Below, in pieces: positions 36,018 through 43,570 of a DNA stretch of 59,051 nucleotides. The number at the start of each line of letters is the position of its first letter. Within the stretch, counting starts at the first letter, position 1. Made by a program: the position numbers and the translations under genes. The DNA lies in assembly GCA_963580245.1 (NCBI GenBank), contig CAUZJO010000007.1, forward strand, positions 1 through 59,051, written 5' to 3'. A model generated the notes under the pieces. It was given only the letters and a program-made list of their open reading frames with translations. It had not been told where the DNA came from and did no database searches. The stretch comes from CAUZJO01 sp963580245. Its GTDB lineage: Bacteria > Sumerlaeota > Sumerlaeia > MVZB01.

Positions 36018-36164
36018 TTTATGGGAACCTCAAAAAATCCGGTTTGCAGTCGTCCCTACGGGACTCCAATTCGTTATCGGTTTGATTTCCCACCTTCGCT
36101 GAAGCTATGGCGGGCTGAAAGCGATCGTCCCTGCCGGGACTGAATTTTTAGAGGCACTCTTATG
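36018..36164 (-). repeat. Dispersed hairpin-bearing repeat, copy 2 (inverted)
   Basis: This 147-base copy is the reverse complement of the element at 4014-4142, with the same CATAAG/CCCATAAAG ends and 30 identical bases (36062-36091). Its hairpins are GTCCC/GGGAC at 36052-36064 and at 36127-36140. It carries an extra CTTCAGCGAAG-type hairpin that copy 1 lacks. It sits between convergent genes. Confidence 0.8.
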
Positions 36165-36168
36165 TTCC

Positions 36169-37047
36169 TCAGGCCCCGCCTTCGAGCTTGAGGCGGATTC
36201 CTTCCTCGAATGGCCGTGGGGCCCAGCCGCCCAGAGCCTTGCTCGCTTCCTCGATTGAGAATACTTTGTCCTCGAGCAGGCGCCGGACCTGATCGCGGGT
36301 GGCCGACGGTTTGCGCATCATGCGCTCCATCATTCCGGCGGCCGTGAGCGCGCACCAATAGGGTGCCGGAAACCAACGGATGCGCCGCCCCATGCGTGCG
36401 GCGATGATCTCCACCATCTCGCGCATCGGCATCGCCCGCGGGCCGGCGATGGTCAAGGCTCGCCCGGCGGTCTGCCGCGGACGTTCCAGCACCCGCGCAA
36501 CGCCATCCACAAGGTCCCAAACGAAGATCGGCTGCACCAAGTTTCGGCCCCCGTCCACCAGCGGCATCCAACTGTGCCGGTTGAGCCAATTCACCAGTCG
36601 CTGCACGTTGTTGTCGCGATCGCCGCCGTAGATCATCGGTGGACGCAGGATCGTGGTGTCGAGCGCCGAAGCCTCCAATGTCGCTTCCCCCGCGATGACC
36701 CGCCGCGCGCTGGGATCCGGGAATCGGGTAAATCGGCGTGTCGAAGAGAGCGCGATGACCCGCCGTACGCTTGCCTCTTCGCACAGCCGGACAACGGCCT
36801 CGGCAAAACCAATGTTCGCCGCGTGAACCACGGCCGACGCGCCGCGGACGTGCGTGCTTAAACCCTTGGGATGGTCCAGGTCGCCGTGGATGATGGTGAG
36901 TTGGTCGGATTGGGGGAGAAACCGGGCATGTTGGGCGGTGCGGACAAGGCAACGTACCCGTCGGCCCTGCTCCACGAGGCGTTTCGCGATGCGTGAACCC
37001 GTATGGCCGGTGGCCCCGGTGAGAAAGAGGAATCCCGATTGATTCAT
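36169..37047 (-). CDS. Atypical SDR / NmrA-like NAD(P)-dependent sugar or quinone-related epimerase-dehydrogenase
   Basis: This is a 292-residue Rossmann-fold protein. The dinucleotide loop is GATGHTGSRIAKRL at the N-terminus, followed by an Arg-containing second strand (VRCLVR) that suggests NADP. The usual YxxxK catalytic pair is not evident: the corresponding segment reads LSSTRRFTRFPDPS. It therefore belongs to the atypical SDR group (NmrA, NDUFA9, YcfA-like), which often binds cofactor without classic catalysis. It lies seven bases downstream of the UbiA-type gene, implying co-transcription, and NDUFA9-like SDRs are often linked to quinone-dependent enzymes. A role with quinones is inference only. 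Confidence 0.75.
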   Translation of the reverse strand: MNQSGFLFLTGATGHTGSRIAKRLVEQGRRVRCLVRTAQHARFLPQSDQLTIIHGDLDHPKGLSTHVRGASAVVHAANIGFAEAVVRLCEEASVRRVIALSSTRRFTRFPDPSARRVIAGEATLEASALDTTILRPPMIYGGDRDNNVQRLVNWLNRHSWMPLVDGGRNLVQPIFVWDLVDGVARVLERPRQTAGRALTIAGPRAMPMREMVEIIAARMGRRIRWFPAPYWCALTAAGMMERMMRKPSATRDQVRRLLEDKVFSIEEASKALGGWAPRPFEEGIRLKLEGGA

Positions 37048-37054
37048 CGAGGGG

Positions 37055-37945
37055 CTAACCGGCCCACAGCAGGTCCGCGAAGCCGCCCACGAACATCACG
37101 ACGCTGACCCAGCCGTTGAAGGTGAAGAACGCCGAATTGACGCGCGAGAGGTCACGCGGCGACACGATGGATTGCTCCCAGGCCAACAGGGCGCCCGCGC
37201 CCGCCACGGCGACCAGATAGAAAACGCCCAACCCATCGGTCAGGGACAGGCCCAGGAACAGCGCGATGGCCGCGACGTGACACAGGGCCGATATCGCCAG
37301 CGCGCGCGGCTTGCCCATTCGGACGGGCAGGGAGAAAAGTCCCGAGCGGCGGTCGAAGTCCGCGTCCTGGCAAGCGTAAATGATGTCGAAACCGGCAACC
37401 CAGCACATCACGCCCAATCCCAGAAGAACGGGCGGCCAAGCGATCGTACCGCTGACGCCGATCCAGGCCCCCAGCGGCGCGATGCCCAGGGCCAACCCCA
37501 AGAAGAAATGCGAGGCGGTCGTCCAGCGTTTGGTTGTCGAATAGCCCAGTAAGACCATCAGGGCCACGGGCGAGAGTTTGAACGCGAGGGGATTGAGCAT
37601 GGCCGCCGAGAAGATGAAACCCCCGGCGCAAACGATCAAGAAACTCCAGACGAAGCGGCGCGACAAGCGTCCGGCGGGCAGTGCCCAGCCTCGCGTGCGC
37701 GGATTGACCCGGTCGAACGGCTCATCGTGAAGCCGATTGAAGGCCATCGCCGCGCTGCGGGCGAAAACGCAGGCGGCGACGATCCAGATCAGCGACCAAG
37801 CACTGGGCATCCCCCGCGCGGCCATCGCCGCCGCCAACAACGCGAACGGCAAGGCGAAGATCGAATGCGAGAAGCGGATCATGCCCAGCGTTGTCCGCAG
37901 CCTCTCCCACGGGGTTTCGGGTCGGGTCGGGGGGGGGGCTTCCAT
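37055..37945 (-). CDS. UbiA-family prenyltransferase (4-hydroxybenzoate polyprenyltransferase type)
   Basis: This polytopic inner-membrane enzyme joins a polyprenyl chain to an aromatic acid in quinone synthesis. Seven to nine hydrophobic segments are visible. The two Asp-rich Mg-diphosphate sites are AFNRLHDEPFDRVNPRT and IYACQDADFDRRSG. The neighbourhood of the first site (NPRTRGWALPAG) resembles the UbiA/MqnP proteins, so a futalosine-pathway menaquinone role is possible. ATG 37945 is one candidate start; an upstream frame to 37990 adds 15 residues. A run of ten C (plus-strand G 37929-37938) four codons after this ATG encodes Pro residues and could slip. It shares a transcription unit with TolB, Pal and the SDR gene. 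Confidence 0.9.
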   Translation of the reverse strand: MEAPPPTRPETPWERLRTTLGMIRFSHSIFALPFALLAAAMAARGMPSAWSLIWIVAACVFARSAAMAFNRLHDEPFDRVNPRTRGWALPAGRLSRRFVWSFLIVCAGGFIFSAAMLNPLAFKLSPVALMVLLGYSTTKRWTTASHFFLGLALGIAPLGAWIGVSGTIAWPPVLLGLGVMCWVAGFDIIYACQDADFDRRSGLFSLPVRMGKPRALAISALCHVAAIALFLGLSLTDGLGVFYLVAVAGAGALLAWEQSIVSPRDLSRVNSAFFTFNGWVSVVMFVGGFADLLWAG

Positions 37946-38020
37946 AGGCTCTTCGTTGTTCAATGTTGGCTCTCCTCGCGGGGGCGACACCTCGCGAGCC
38001 GTTTCACGGACCCGGTCGCG

Positions 38021-38761
38021 CTATTCGATATCGATCGGCGGAGGCGGCGTCTCCGGGGCCACCGGCTCGGGGGCGTCGTCGGACGATACATCGGCCGGAG
38101 TCGGCGACGCCAGCTCCTGGGGAGCCACGAACGCCAGGAACTCGACGCGGGCGTTCAGCGCGCGCGAGGTCTCGGACTCTCCCTCGACCGCCGGCCAGTC
38201 CGACCCGTAACTGATCGCGAACAAGCGGCTCTGGCCGATACCCTGGCTGACCAGGTAGTCCTTGGCCGCCAGTGCCCGGGCCATCCCCAGGTTATAGGCG
38301 TATTCGACGGTATCGGCCCGCCCGCAATGCCCGGCCAGCGTCATCCAGACGCGCGGGCGCGGCATGAGCCAGCGGGCGTATTCATTGAGCCGTCGGGTGG
38401 ACGCGGCACTCAGTGCGGCTCCGCCCTCCTCGAAAAAGACCGGTTCGAATTCGCGATCAATCGCGATCTGGGTGCCAGCTCCCCACTGGGCGGGGTTGCC
38501 GGGTCGTTGTTTGTCCTCGGCTTCAGTCTCCGCCGGCTCCCTGTCTTCGAGGTCGGACGTTTCCTCCTCGGGCGGGGCCGGCGGGGGCTCCAGAACGATC
38601 TGCTCCTCCACGGGGGGGGCGCGGTCAACGGCGGGGTGTTGGCTGATGGTGGCGCGTCCCCCCCACAAACCTCCGCAGCCCGTCGCGAGCAGTGCCAGGA
38701 CGAGAACCCCAATCGTGTGGTTGATGGACCGCGGCCCAGTCTGAGGCGTCATGGGAGCCAT
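38021..38761 (-). CDS. pal: Pal/OmpA-family peptidoglycan-associated lipoprotein
   Basis: This outer-membrane-anchored lipoprotein has the signal segment IGVLVLALLATGC, with lipobox Cys29 from the chosen ATG. A Pro/Glu-rich linker (residues about 45-95) precedes the OmpA C-terminal domain at about 105-215: FFEEGGAALSAASTRRLNEY, TLAGHCGRAD, YNLGMARALAAKDYLVSQGI, SYGSDWP, NARVEF. The diaminopimelate-binding Asp and Arg positions are retained (Asp of GRAD, Arg of NARVEF). A second Pro-rich acidic tail ends it. It follows tolB after about 75 bases, the usual Tol-Pal order. ATGs at 38788 and 38752 are other start choices. It bridges peptidoglycan and the outer membrane during division. Confidence 0.85.
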   Translation of the reverse strand: MAPMTPQTGPRSINHTIGVLVLALLATGCGGLWGGRATISQHPAVDRAPPVEEQIVLEPPPAPPEEETSDLEDREPAETEAEDKQRPGNPAQWGAGTQIAIDREFEPVFFEEGGAALSAASTRRLNEYARWLMPRPRVWMTLAGHCGRADTVEYAYNLGMARALAAKDYLVSQGIGQSRLFAISYGSDWPAVEGESETSRALNARVEFLAFVAPQELASPTPADVSSDDAPEPVAPETPPPPIDIE

Positions 38762-38835
38762 GCTTGGTTTTTCGCTCAAAGGTCCCATCCACGTCAACAA
38801 AACCCGACGCTTCCCCCCAGACGGCCCGGGCCGGG

Positions 38836-40182
38836 TCAACGGGTCACCGCGGGCGACCAGGCCGGCGAATGGCACGGAACCCCACGGGTGAGCTGATGGA
38901 CGTTTGAGCCGTCCACGGCGAACAAAGTGTAGATGTGCTTGCGTCCGGAGCGGTCCGAAGTGAAGGTGAGCATCATCCCGTTGGGGGCCCAGCTGGGGTC
39001 TTCGTTATTGTGGGAGCCGCGGGTCAATTGGCGGAGGTTCTTGCCGTCGGGGTCGACGGTGAAGATGTGGAAAAAGCCATCGATGCGTGAACAGAACGCG
39101 ATGCGCTCGGGGCCGGCGGGCGACCAGTCGGCACCGTCGTTATAGCGGCTGTGATAGGTCAGGCGCTGGGACTTGCGCGAGTCGACCTCCATGAGATAAA
39201 TCTGCGGACTGCCGCCTCGATCGCTGGTGAAGGCCATCCGGCTTCCGTCACGCGACCAGGCCGGCGCGGCGTCGATGGCTTGATTGTTGGTCAGACGTTG
39301 CTGCGACTTTCCCTGTCGATCAATCACGTAGATCTCGGAGTTGCCGTCCTTGGTCAGCGTCAGGGCGAGTTTCTTGAGCTTTTCGCACCAGTTCGCCGAC
39401 AAGTTGAACCCGCTGCGGCGCGAAACCCACCATGACTGGTTGGTGCGCAGGATCAAGCCGGCGAGGTCGGGGTTGAAATCGCGATAGGTCGTGTAATACA
39501 CCTCGGTCCCGCTCGCCCCCCAGGCGGGCGTGGCCGTTAGTTCGCCCTCGGGCGTCAGGGGCCGCAGGTCGTGCCCGTCGGCGTCGATGAGCGTGACCTG
39601 CTTGCTCGAGCCCCTGAGGTCGAGCTGCCGGACACAGAGGATGTGGGTATCGGCGGCGCCCGTATACCCCGTCACGCGCTTGATGATGTCGTTGCTGATC
39701 CGATGGGCGAGTCGGCGCGCTTCCTTGACCGGCGTGTTGAGGTAGCGGTTTCCGAAGATGAATCGGCCGCTGACGGTGTCGAACGTCCTGACCTCGACGA
39801 CCAACTCGTCGTTGACGACGCTGTATTGACCCTTGACCAGGTAATAGACCCCGATACGGAACCATTCGGCGAAATCGATATTCCCCTTGATCTCGTCCAG
39901 CTTGTGCGTTTCCTCGGCAAAGGCTGGGTTTTCCGGCGGGCGGAAGAAGCCGCTGAGGATCAAGTCGTGGGAGATGACGTCGGAGAGCAACGGGGTCTCG
40001 GGCTTGAACGGCATGACCGCGATGGGGAACCTCTCTCTCTCGCCCCCCCCGTAGACGGTTCCCCCTTCGGCGGCATCCTGGCCACGGGCCGGGCCCGGGG
40101 CGAGACACCATAGACCTCCAAGTCCCACAATCGTGGCCATGAACAGACGGACGGGCGTTCGGATCGGGGGCATGGGCTTCAT
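38836..40182 (-). CDS. tolB: Tol-Pal system protein TolB
   Basis: This 448-residue periplasmic protein contacts Pal and TolA to keep the outer membrane attached at the septum. A signal peptide (LFMATIVGLGGLWCLAPGPARG) is followed by the N-terminal TolB domain (about 60-190) and a beta-propeller of WD-like repeats with the characteristic AWSRDGSRMAFTSDRGGSPQIY, DWSPAGPERIAFCS and SWAPNGMMLTFTSDRSGRKHIY. ATG 40182 has GAGGAG about 11 bases upstream. The pal gene follows directly, but tolQ, tolR and tolA are not in the window. A (CT)5 tract and a C8 run on the plus strand at 40031-40040 lie within the coding region. Confidence 0.95.
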   Translation of the reverse strand: MKPMPPIRTPVRLFMATIVGLGGLWCLAPGPARGQDAAEGGTVYGGGERERFPIAVMPFKPETPLLSDVISHDLILSGFFRPPENPAFAEETHKLDEIKGNIDFAEWFRIGVYYLVKGQYSVVNDELVVEVRTFDTVSGRFIFGNRYLNTPVKEARRLAHRISNDIIKRVTGYTGAADTHILCVRQLDLRGSSKQVTLIDADGHDLRPLTPEGELTATPAWGASGTEVYYTTYRDFNPDLAGLILRTNQSWWVSRRSGFNLSANWCEKLKKLALTLTKDGNSEIYVIDRQGKSQQRLTNNQAIDAAPAWSRDGSRMAFTSDRGGSPQIYLMEVDSRKSQRLTYHSRYNDGADWSPAGPERIAFCSRIDGFFHIFTVDPDGKNLRQLTRGSHNNEDPSWAPNGMMLTFTSDRSGRKHIYTLFAVDGSNVHQLTRGVPCHSPAWSPAVTR

Positions 40183-40301
40183 CGGTTGCGCGTCTCCTCG
40201 AATTTTATTTATCCGGGGGCGAGCCCGACTCCATAATCTAAGCGCCCCACAGTGGGGAATCAATCCCGGAGACAGAAGTTTGAGCAAAGCGCGCCTCCGG
40301 T

Positions 40302-41009
40302 TCACTCCGAAGGCTGGGACTGGACCCCGACGGGGTCGGTCGTGGTCGCGGTTTGGAGTTTATAAAGGTGACGGGCGTCCTGCAGCACGTTGTTGGTCCA
40401 GGCGTAGCGGTCCTCCCTGGGATCATACTGATCGCGGTGTTGCTCTAACAACTCCACCATGCGCTCCAAGCCTTCGATCTCCTCGGCGTTGAGGGGCCGC
40501 TCGATCATCATCGTCGGGTGTCTTTTCAGATTGATCCGTGATTCGTTGTACCATCCACCGACCGAGACCAGGGCAAGCACCCCAATGACTCGGTCCCCGT
40601 CGAAGGCCGTGAAAATAACGTCGAAGTCATGGCGGACCGAGCGGGGCGTCGCGGCCAGGGCATGGCGTACCGTCGGCCAGTTGGCGGCCCCCGTCGTCTC
40701 CGCGTTGGCCGGGTCGTGACCGGACCCATGCGCCGGCTTTTTCAGCGCGGGGGTCCAGCGCACGTTGCCCCGCCAGTGGCGGGCCAACTGCTCGCGCGTG
40801 AAGTTTTGGTGCAGCGCGAGCGTCTCGACGATCTGGCGGCGACCGTCTCGGGCCATGTTCATCCAATGCACGACGATCAACGCCGCCAGCAAGATCGACA
40901 GTGGAATGAGCAGATAGAGCCATTTTGGAACACTGGGTGAGGGGTCGGTCAACGGGCCTGTCCAATACAAAACGGGTTTGCGCACGCCGCAACCAGTCCT
41001 ATTCTGCAT
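40302..41009 (-). CDS. Hypothetical membrane-anchored protein upstream of tolB
   Basis: This 235-residue protein has one hydrophobic segment (KWLYLLIPLSILLAALIVVHW at about 29-49). A soluble domain of about 180 residues follows, with segments such as FDVIFTAFDGDRVIGVLALVSVGGWYNES and YAWTNNVLQDARHLYKL. I recognise no family. It looks like a signal-anchored protein facing the periplasm. It is the first gene of the minus-strand run leading to tolB, with a gap of about 120 bases, so it may be co-transcribed with the Tol-Pal genes. Tol operons often include extra membrane proteins (TolA, TolR, YbgF), but it shows no likeness to these by eye. Confidence 0.6.
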   Translation of the reverse strand: MQNRTGCGVRKPVLYWTGPLTDPSPSVPKWLYLLIPLSILLAALIVVHWMNMARDGRRQIVETLALHQNFTREQLARHWRGNVRWTPALKKPAHGSGHDPANAETTGAANWPTVRHALAATPRSVRHDFDVIFTAFDGDRVIGVLALVSVGGWYNESRINLKRHPTMMIERPLNAEEIEGLERMVELLEQHRDQYDPREDRYAWTNNVLQDARHLYKLQTATTTDPVGVQSQPSE

Positions 41010-41318
41010 CGCTCCGGCGCCGTAGCCAATGATTTTTTCGGCGGCGAAGACAGTATGAAGTCGGAACCGGTCGGAAATTTTGGCTGAACCCTCAACGTGG
41101 TGGCGTTTTAGGTTGCACGCGCGAGGGTTTCAGGCAGACTGATTGATGACTTGTATCCCGGCAGGTGCTCGTCCTTCATTGTGCCATTCGAGGGAGTGTC
41201 CCTTTGGTACGCGGGTGGCGATGCCCCCCCGCGCGCGGGTCATGCCGCCGGTCGGGTCACGGGGAGGACCAAACAGCATTTCCCTCCCCCGTGAAATCCA
41301 AACGAGTTCTCTGAATCA
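41010..41318. other. Divergent intergenic region
   Basis: This 309-base stretch separates the minus-strand tolB-associated unit from the plus-strand pilT unit and must hold both promoters. I see no clear -35/-10 pair, RNA gene or repeat. Confidence 0.5.
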
Positions 41319-42461
41319 ATGGCACCAGCGAAAGACCCAAACCCGAACGAGGATTCCCTGCCCGAGCGACAGGACATCGAGTCCTCGCCCAGCAGGGACA
41401 AGTTGACCATGCTGCTGCGCCAGGCCGTGGACGAGCAGGCCTCCGACGTGCATTTGCGCGCGGGCTCCCCGCCGCGCCTGCGCATCGATGGCGAGCTCTA
41501 TCAGATCAAGAACTTCGTGCCCAGCGAGGAGAACATGTGGCGCCTGTTCCAGCGGATGCTCTCGCGCGAGCTGGTCCAGCGATTCGAGGAGACGCACGAG
41601 CTGGACTTCTCGCATGGGTTGCCCGGGGTCTGCCGCCTGCGGGTCAATCTGTACCGCGAGCGCGGGGCGTTCTGCGCCTCGATCCGGCTGGTGCCCGAAC
41701 GGATTCCCAGCATGGAGGACATTCTGCTGCCCGAGGCCTGCTACCGGTTGGTGACGTTGTCGAAGGGTCTGGTGCTGGTGACGGGGCCGACCGGATCGGG
41801 CAAATCGACCACGCTGGCGGCGATGATCGACCACATCAACCGCGCCCGGCGCTGCCACGTGTTGACGATCGAGGACCCGATCGAATATTACTACGAGGAT
41901 CGCCGTTCGCTGATCAGCCAACGGGAACTGGACCTGGATACGCTTACCTTCTCGGCGGCCCTGCGTCACAGTTTCCGCCAGGACCCCGACGTCGTCCTGC
42001 TCGGCGAGATGCGTGACGCAGAGACCATGCAGACGGCGATCACGCTGGCCGAGACCGGCCATTTGACTTTGTCCACGTTGCACACCAGCGACTGCACCCA
42101 GACCATCACCCGCATTATCGACGCATTCCCCCCGCACCAGCATGATCAAATCCGCGCCCAACTCGGTATTTCGCTCGAAGCGGTGATCTCGCAGCGGCTG
42201 CTCAAGCTCAAGGATAAGATTGGACGAATCGCCTCGCGCGAGGTCATGACCTGTAACCGCGCGATCCGAAACCTGATTCGCGAGGGCAAGTACAACCAGA
42301 TCTATTCGGCCATTCAGACTGGCATGGAGGACGGGATGGTCACGATGGAATCGTCGATCGCGAATTTGCTGCAAAAGGGAATGATCGAGTACGAGACCGC
42401 GCTGGAGGCCGCGCCCGATCCGCGCGATTTCGCGCTTAAGTACGGCGGCCGTTCCGCATGA
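41319..42461 (+). CDS. pilT: Type IV pilus retraction ATPase PilT-like
   Basis: This hexameric cytoplasmic ATPase drives pilus retraction and twitching motility. Features: N-terminal PAS-like part with ASDVHLRAGSPPRLRIDG (41-58), Walker A GPTGSGKST (156-164), Asp box LTIEDPIEYYYED (182-194), Walker B DVVLLGEMRD (224-233) and His box GHLTLSTLHT (247-256). The 380-residue length is normal. The PilT-specific AIRNLIREGKYNQIYSAIQTG helix is recognisable, favouring PilT or PilU over the extension ATPase PilB. The stop overlaps the next start by four bases (ATGA), so the zinc-ribbon membrane protein is translationally coupled. No pilin or pilus assembly genes are intact in the window. Confidence 0.93.
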   Translation: MAPAKDPNPNEDSLPERQDIESSPSRDKLTMLLRQAVDEQASDVHLRAGSPPRLRIDGELYQIKNFVPSEENMWRLFQRMLSRELVQRFEETHELDFSHGLPGVCRLRVNLYRERGAFCASIRLVPERIPSMEDILLPEACYRLVTLSKGLVLVTGPTGSGKSTTLAAMIDHINRARRCHVLTIEDPIEYYYEDRRSLISQRELDLDTLTFSAALRHSFRQDPDVVLLGEMRDAETMQTAITLAETGHLTLSTLHTSDCTQTITRIIDAFPPHQHDQIRAQLGISLEAVISQRLLKLKDKIGRIASREVMTCNRAIRNLIREGKYNQIYSAIQTGMEDGMVTMESSIANLLQKGMIEYETALEAAPDPRDFALKYGGRSA

Positions 42462-43555
42462 CTCAGATGAGGGCCAAATTCTGCTTCCAATGCGGTCGCC
42501 GGGTCGACCACACCCGCGACAACTGCTGGTATTGCAACGCGCCAATCCACCGCAAACTGAGGCCCGATCGCAAGTGCCCGTTCTGCGGCGGGACGGTGCC
42601 CACGAGCGCCATCAAGTGCATTCACTGTAAGGAATGGCTTGACGGTCGGCCGCGCGAGGAAGTGGCCCCGGTCAGCCAGGTCGTCTACATGGTCGATCCC
42701 ACCATGCTCCAAGGGGGCCACGAACAGCGGTTGCTCGGCGGCCAACCGGTCCCCCCCCAGATCGCCCATCAACTCAGCCGCGATACCGTGCGGGCGATCG
42801 AAGAGAACGACCCTCGGATGATCGACCAGCCGGGCATCAAGATGCTCGAGGCCCCGCCCGACGCCGTCGATGAAGTCTTGGACGCCGAGATCGTCGACGC
42901 CTCCGAATTCCAGCCGGTCGGGTTGTTGCCCTCCCCCGAGGGTGACCCCGAGGGTGAACCGGAGGCAGGGGGAGGGGAGTCCGATTCGCGCGACCTGGCC
43001 TATCGGGAGGGCGGTTTGGCGCGGACCGGCGAGGGCACCCGCGCCAACCTTCCAGCCCTGCGTGGGGAAACACCGCAGGCCGTGGCGGTCAAGGTCGGGT
43101 TGACGATGGGCAAGGCGATCGGTTCGGCGGCCCGCTGGCTCGTGCGCAACGCACCGGGTCGCAAGGGGCCCGGCGCGGAGGAACCGATCGAGACCCAGAT
43201 GGATGAGCGTTATCGCGTTTGCGAGAGCTGCTCGACCGAGATCCTCACCGTCGATAATTACTGTTACGCCTGCGGGATGCAGTATCACATGACCCAGGGC
43301 GACGAGAAGAAGCGCAAGAAGGTCGCCCATCCGTCCAATTTCGGCAACTATTTCGTGGTTATCGTTCTGTTGGCGGCGTTGGTTGGGCTGCATTTCGTTG
43401 AGGTCGACCTGCCAGGCTACGTTCCTCACGTCATCGGCGCCGTGGCCGCGTTTTTATCGTTGATGGCGTTTTTTCAGCACCGCTCATCGTTTAGCAAAGT
43501 CTTCTCATTGGGCCTCCTGGTCGCCACCGCAGTGATCTATTTCCTGTTCGTGTAA
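42458..43555 (+). CDS. Zinc-ribbon membrane protein coupled to pilT
   Basis: This 365-residue protein starts with two or three zinc-ribbon knuckles (CFQCG, CWYCN, CPFCG, CIHCK within the first 60 residues). A long, acidic, low-complexity linker (about 90-200) follows, then another ribbon (CESCSTEI, CYACGM) near 250-275. Three closely spaced hydrophobic segments close the protein (FGNYFVVIVLLAALVGLHF, VIGAVAAFLSLMAFF, VFSLGLLVATAVIYFLFV). The cytoplasmic ribbons could scaffold proteins. I do not recognise a named family for the whole. The four-base overlap with pilT suggests it helps build, anchor or regulate the PilT motor; that is inference from context. Confidence 0.7.
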   Translation: MTQMRAKFCFQCGRRVDHTRDNCWYCNAPIHRKLRPDRKCPFCGGTVPTSAIKCIHCKEWLDGRPREEVAPVSQVVYMVDPTMLQGGHEQRLLGGQPVPPQIAHQLSRDTVRAIEENDPRMIDQPGIKMLEAPPDAVDEVLDAEIVDASEFQPVGLLPSPEGDPEGEPEAGGGESDSRDLAYREGGLARTGEGTRANLPALRGETPQAVAVKVGLTMGKAIGSAARWLVRNAPGRKGPGAEEPIETQMDERYRVCESCSTEILTVDNYCYACGMQYHMTQGDEKKRKKVAHPSNFGNYFVVIVLLAALVGLHFVEVDLPGYVPHVIGAVAAFLSLMAFFQHRSSFSKVFSLGLLVATAVIYFLFV

Positions 43556-43570
43556 TAGAGGAATCACGCA

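Noticed and set aside
41316..42545. 409-codon minus-strand open frame over pilT
   Set aside because: It is the antisense shadow of pilT, with no ribosome binding site or domain.
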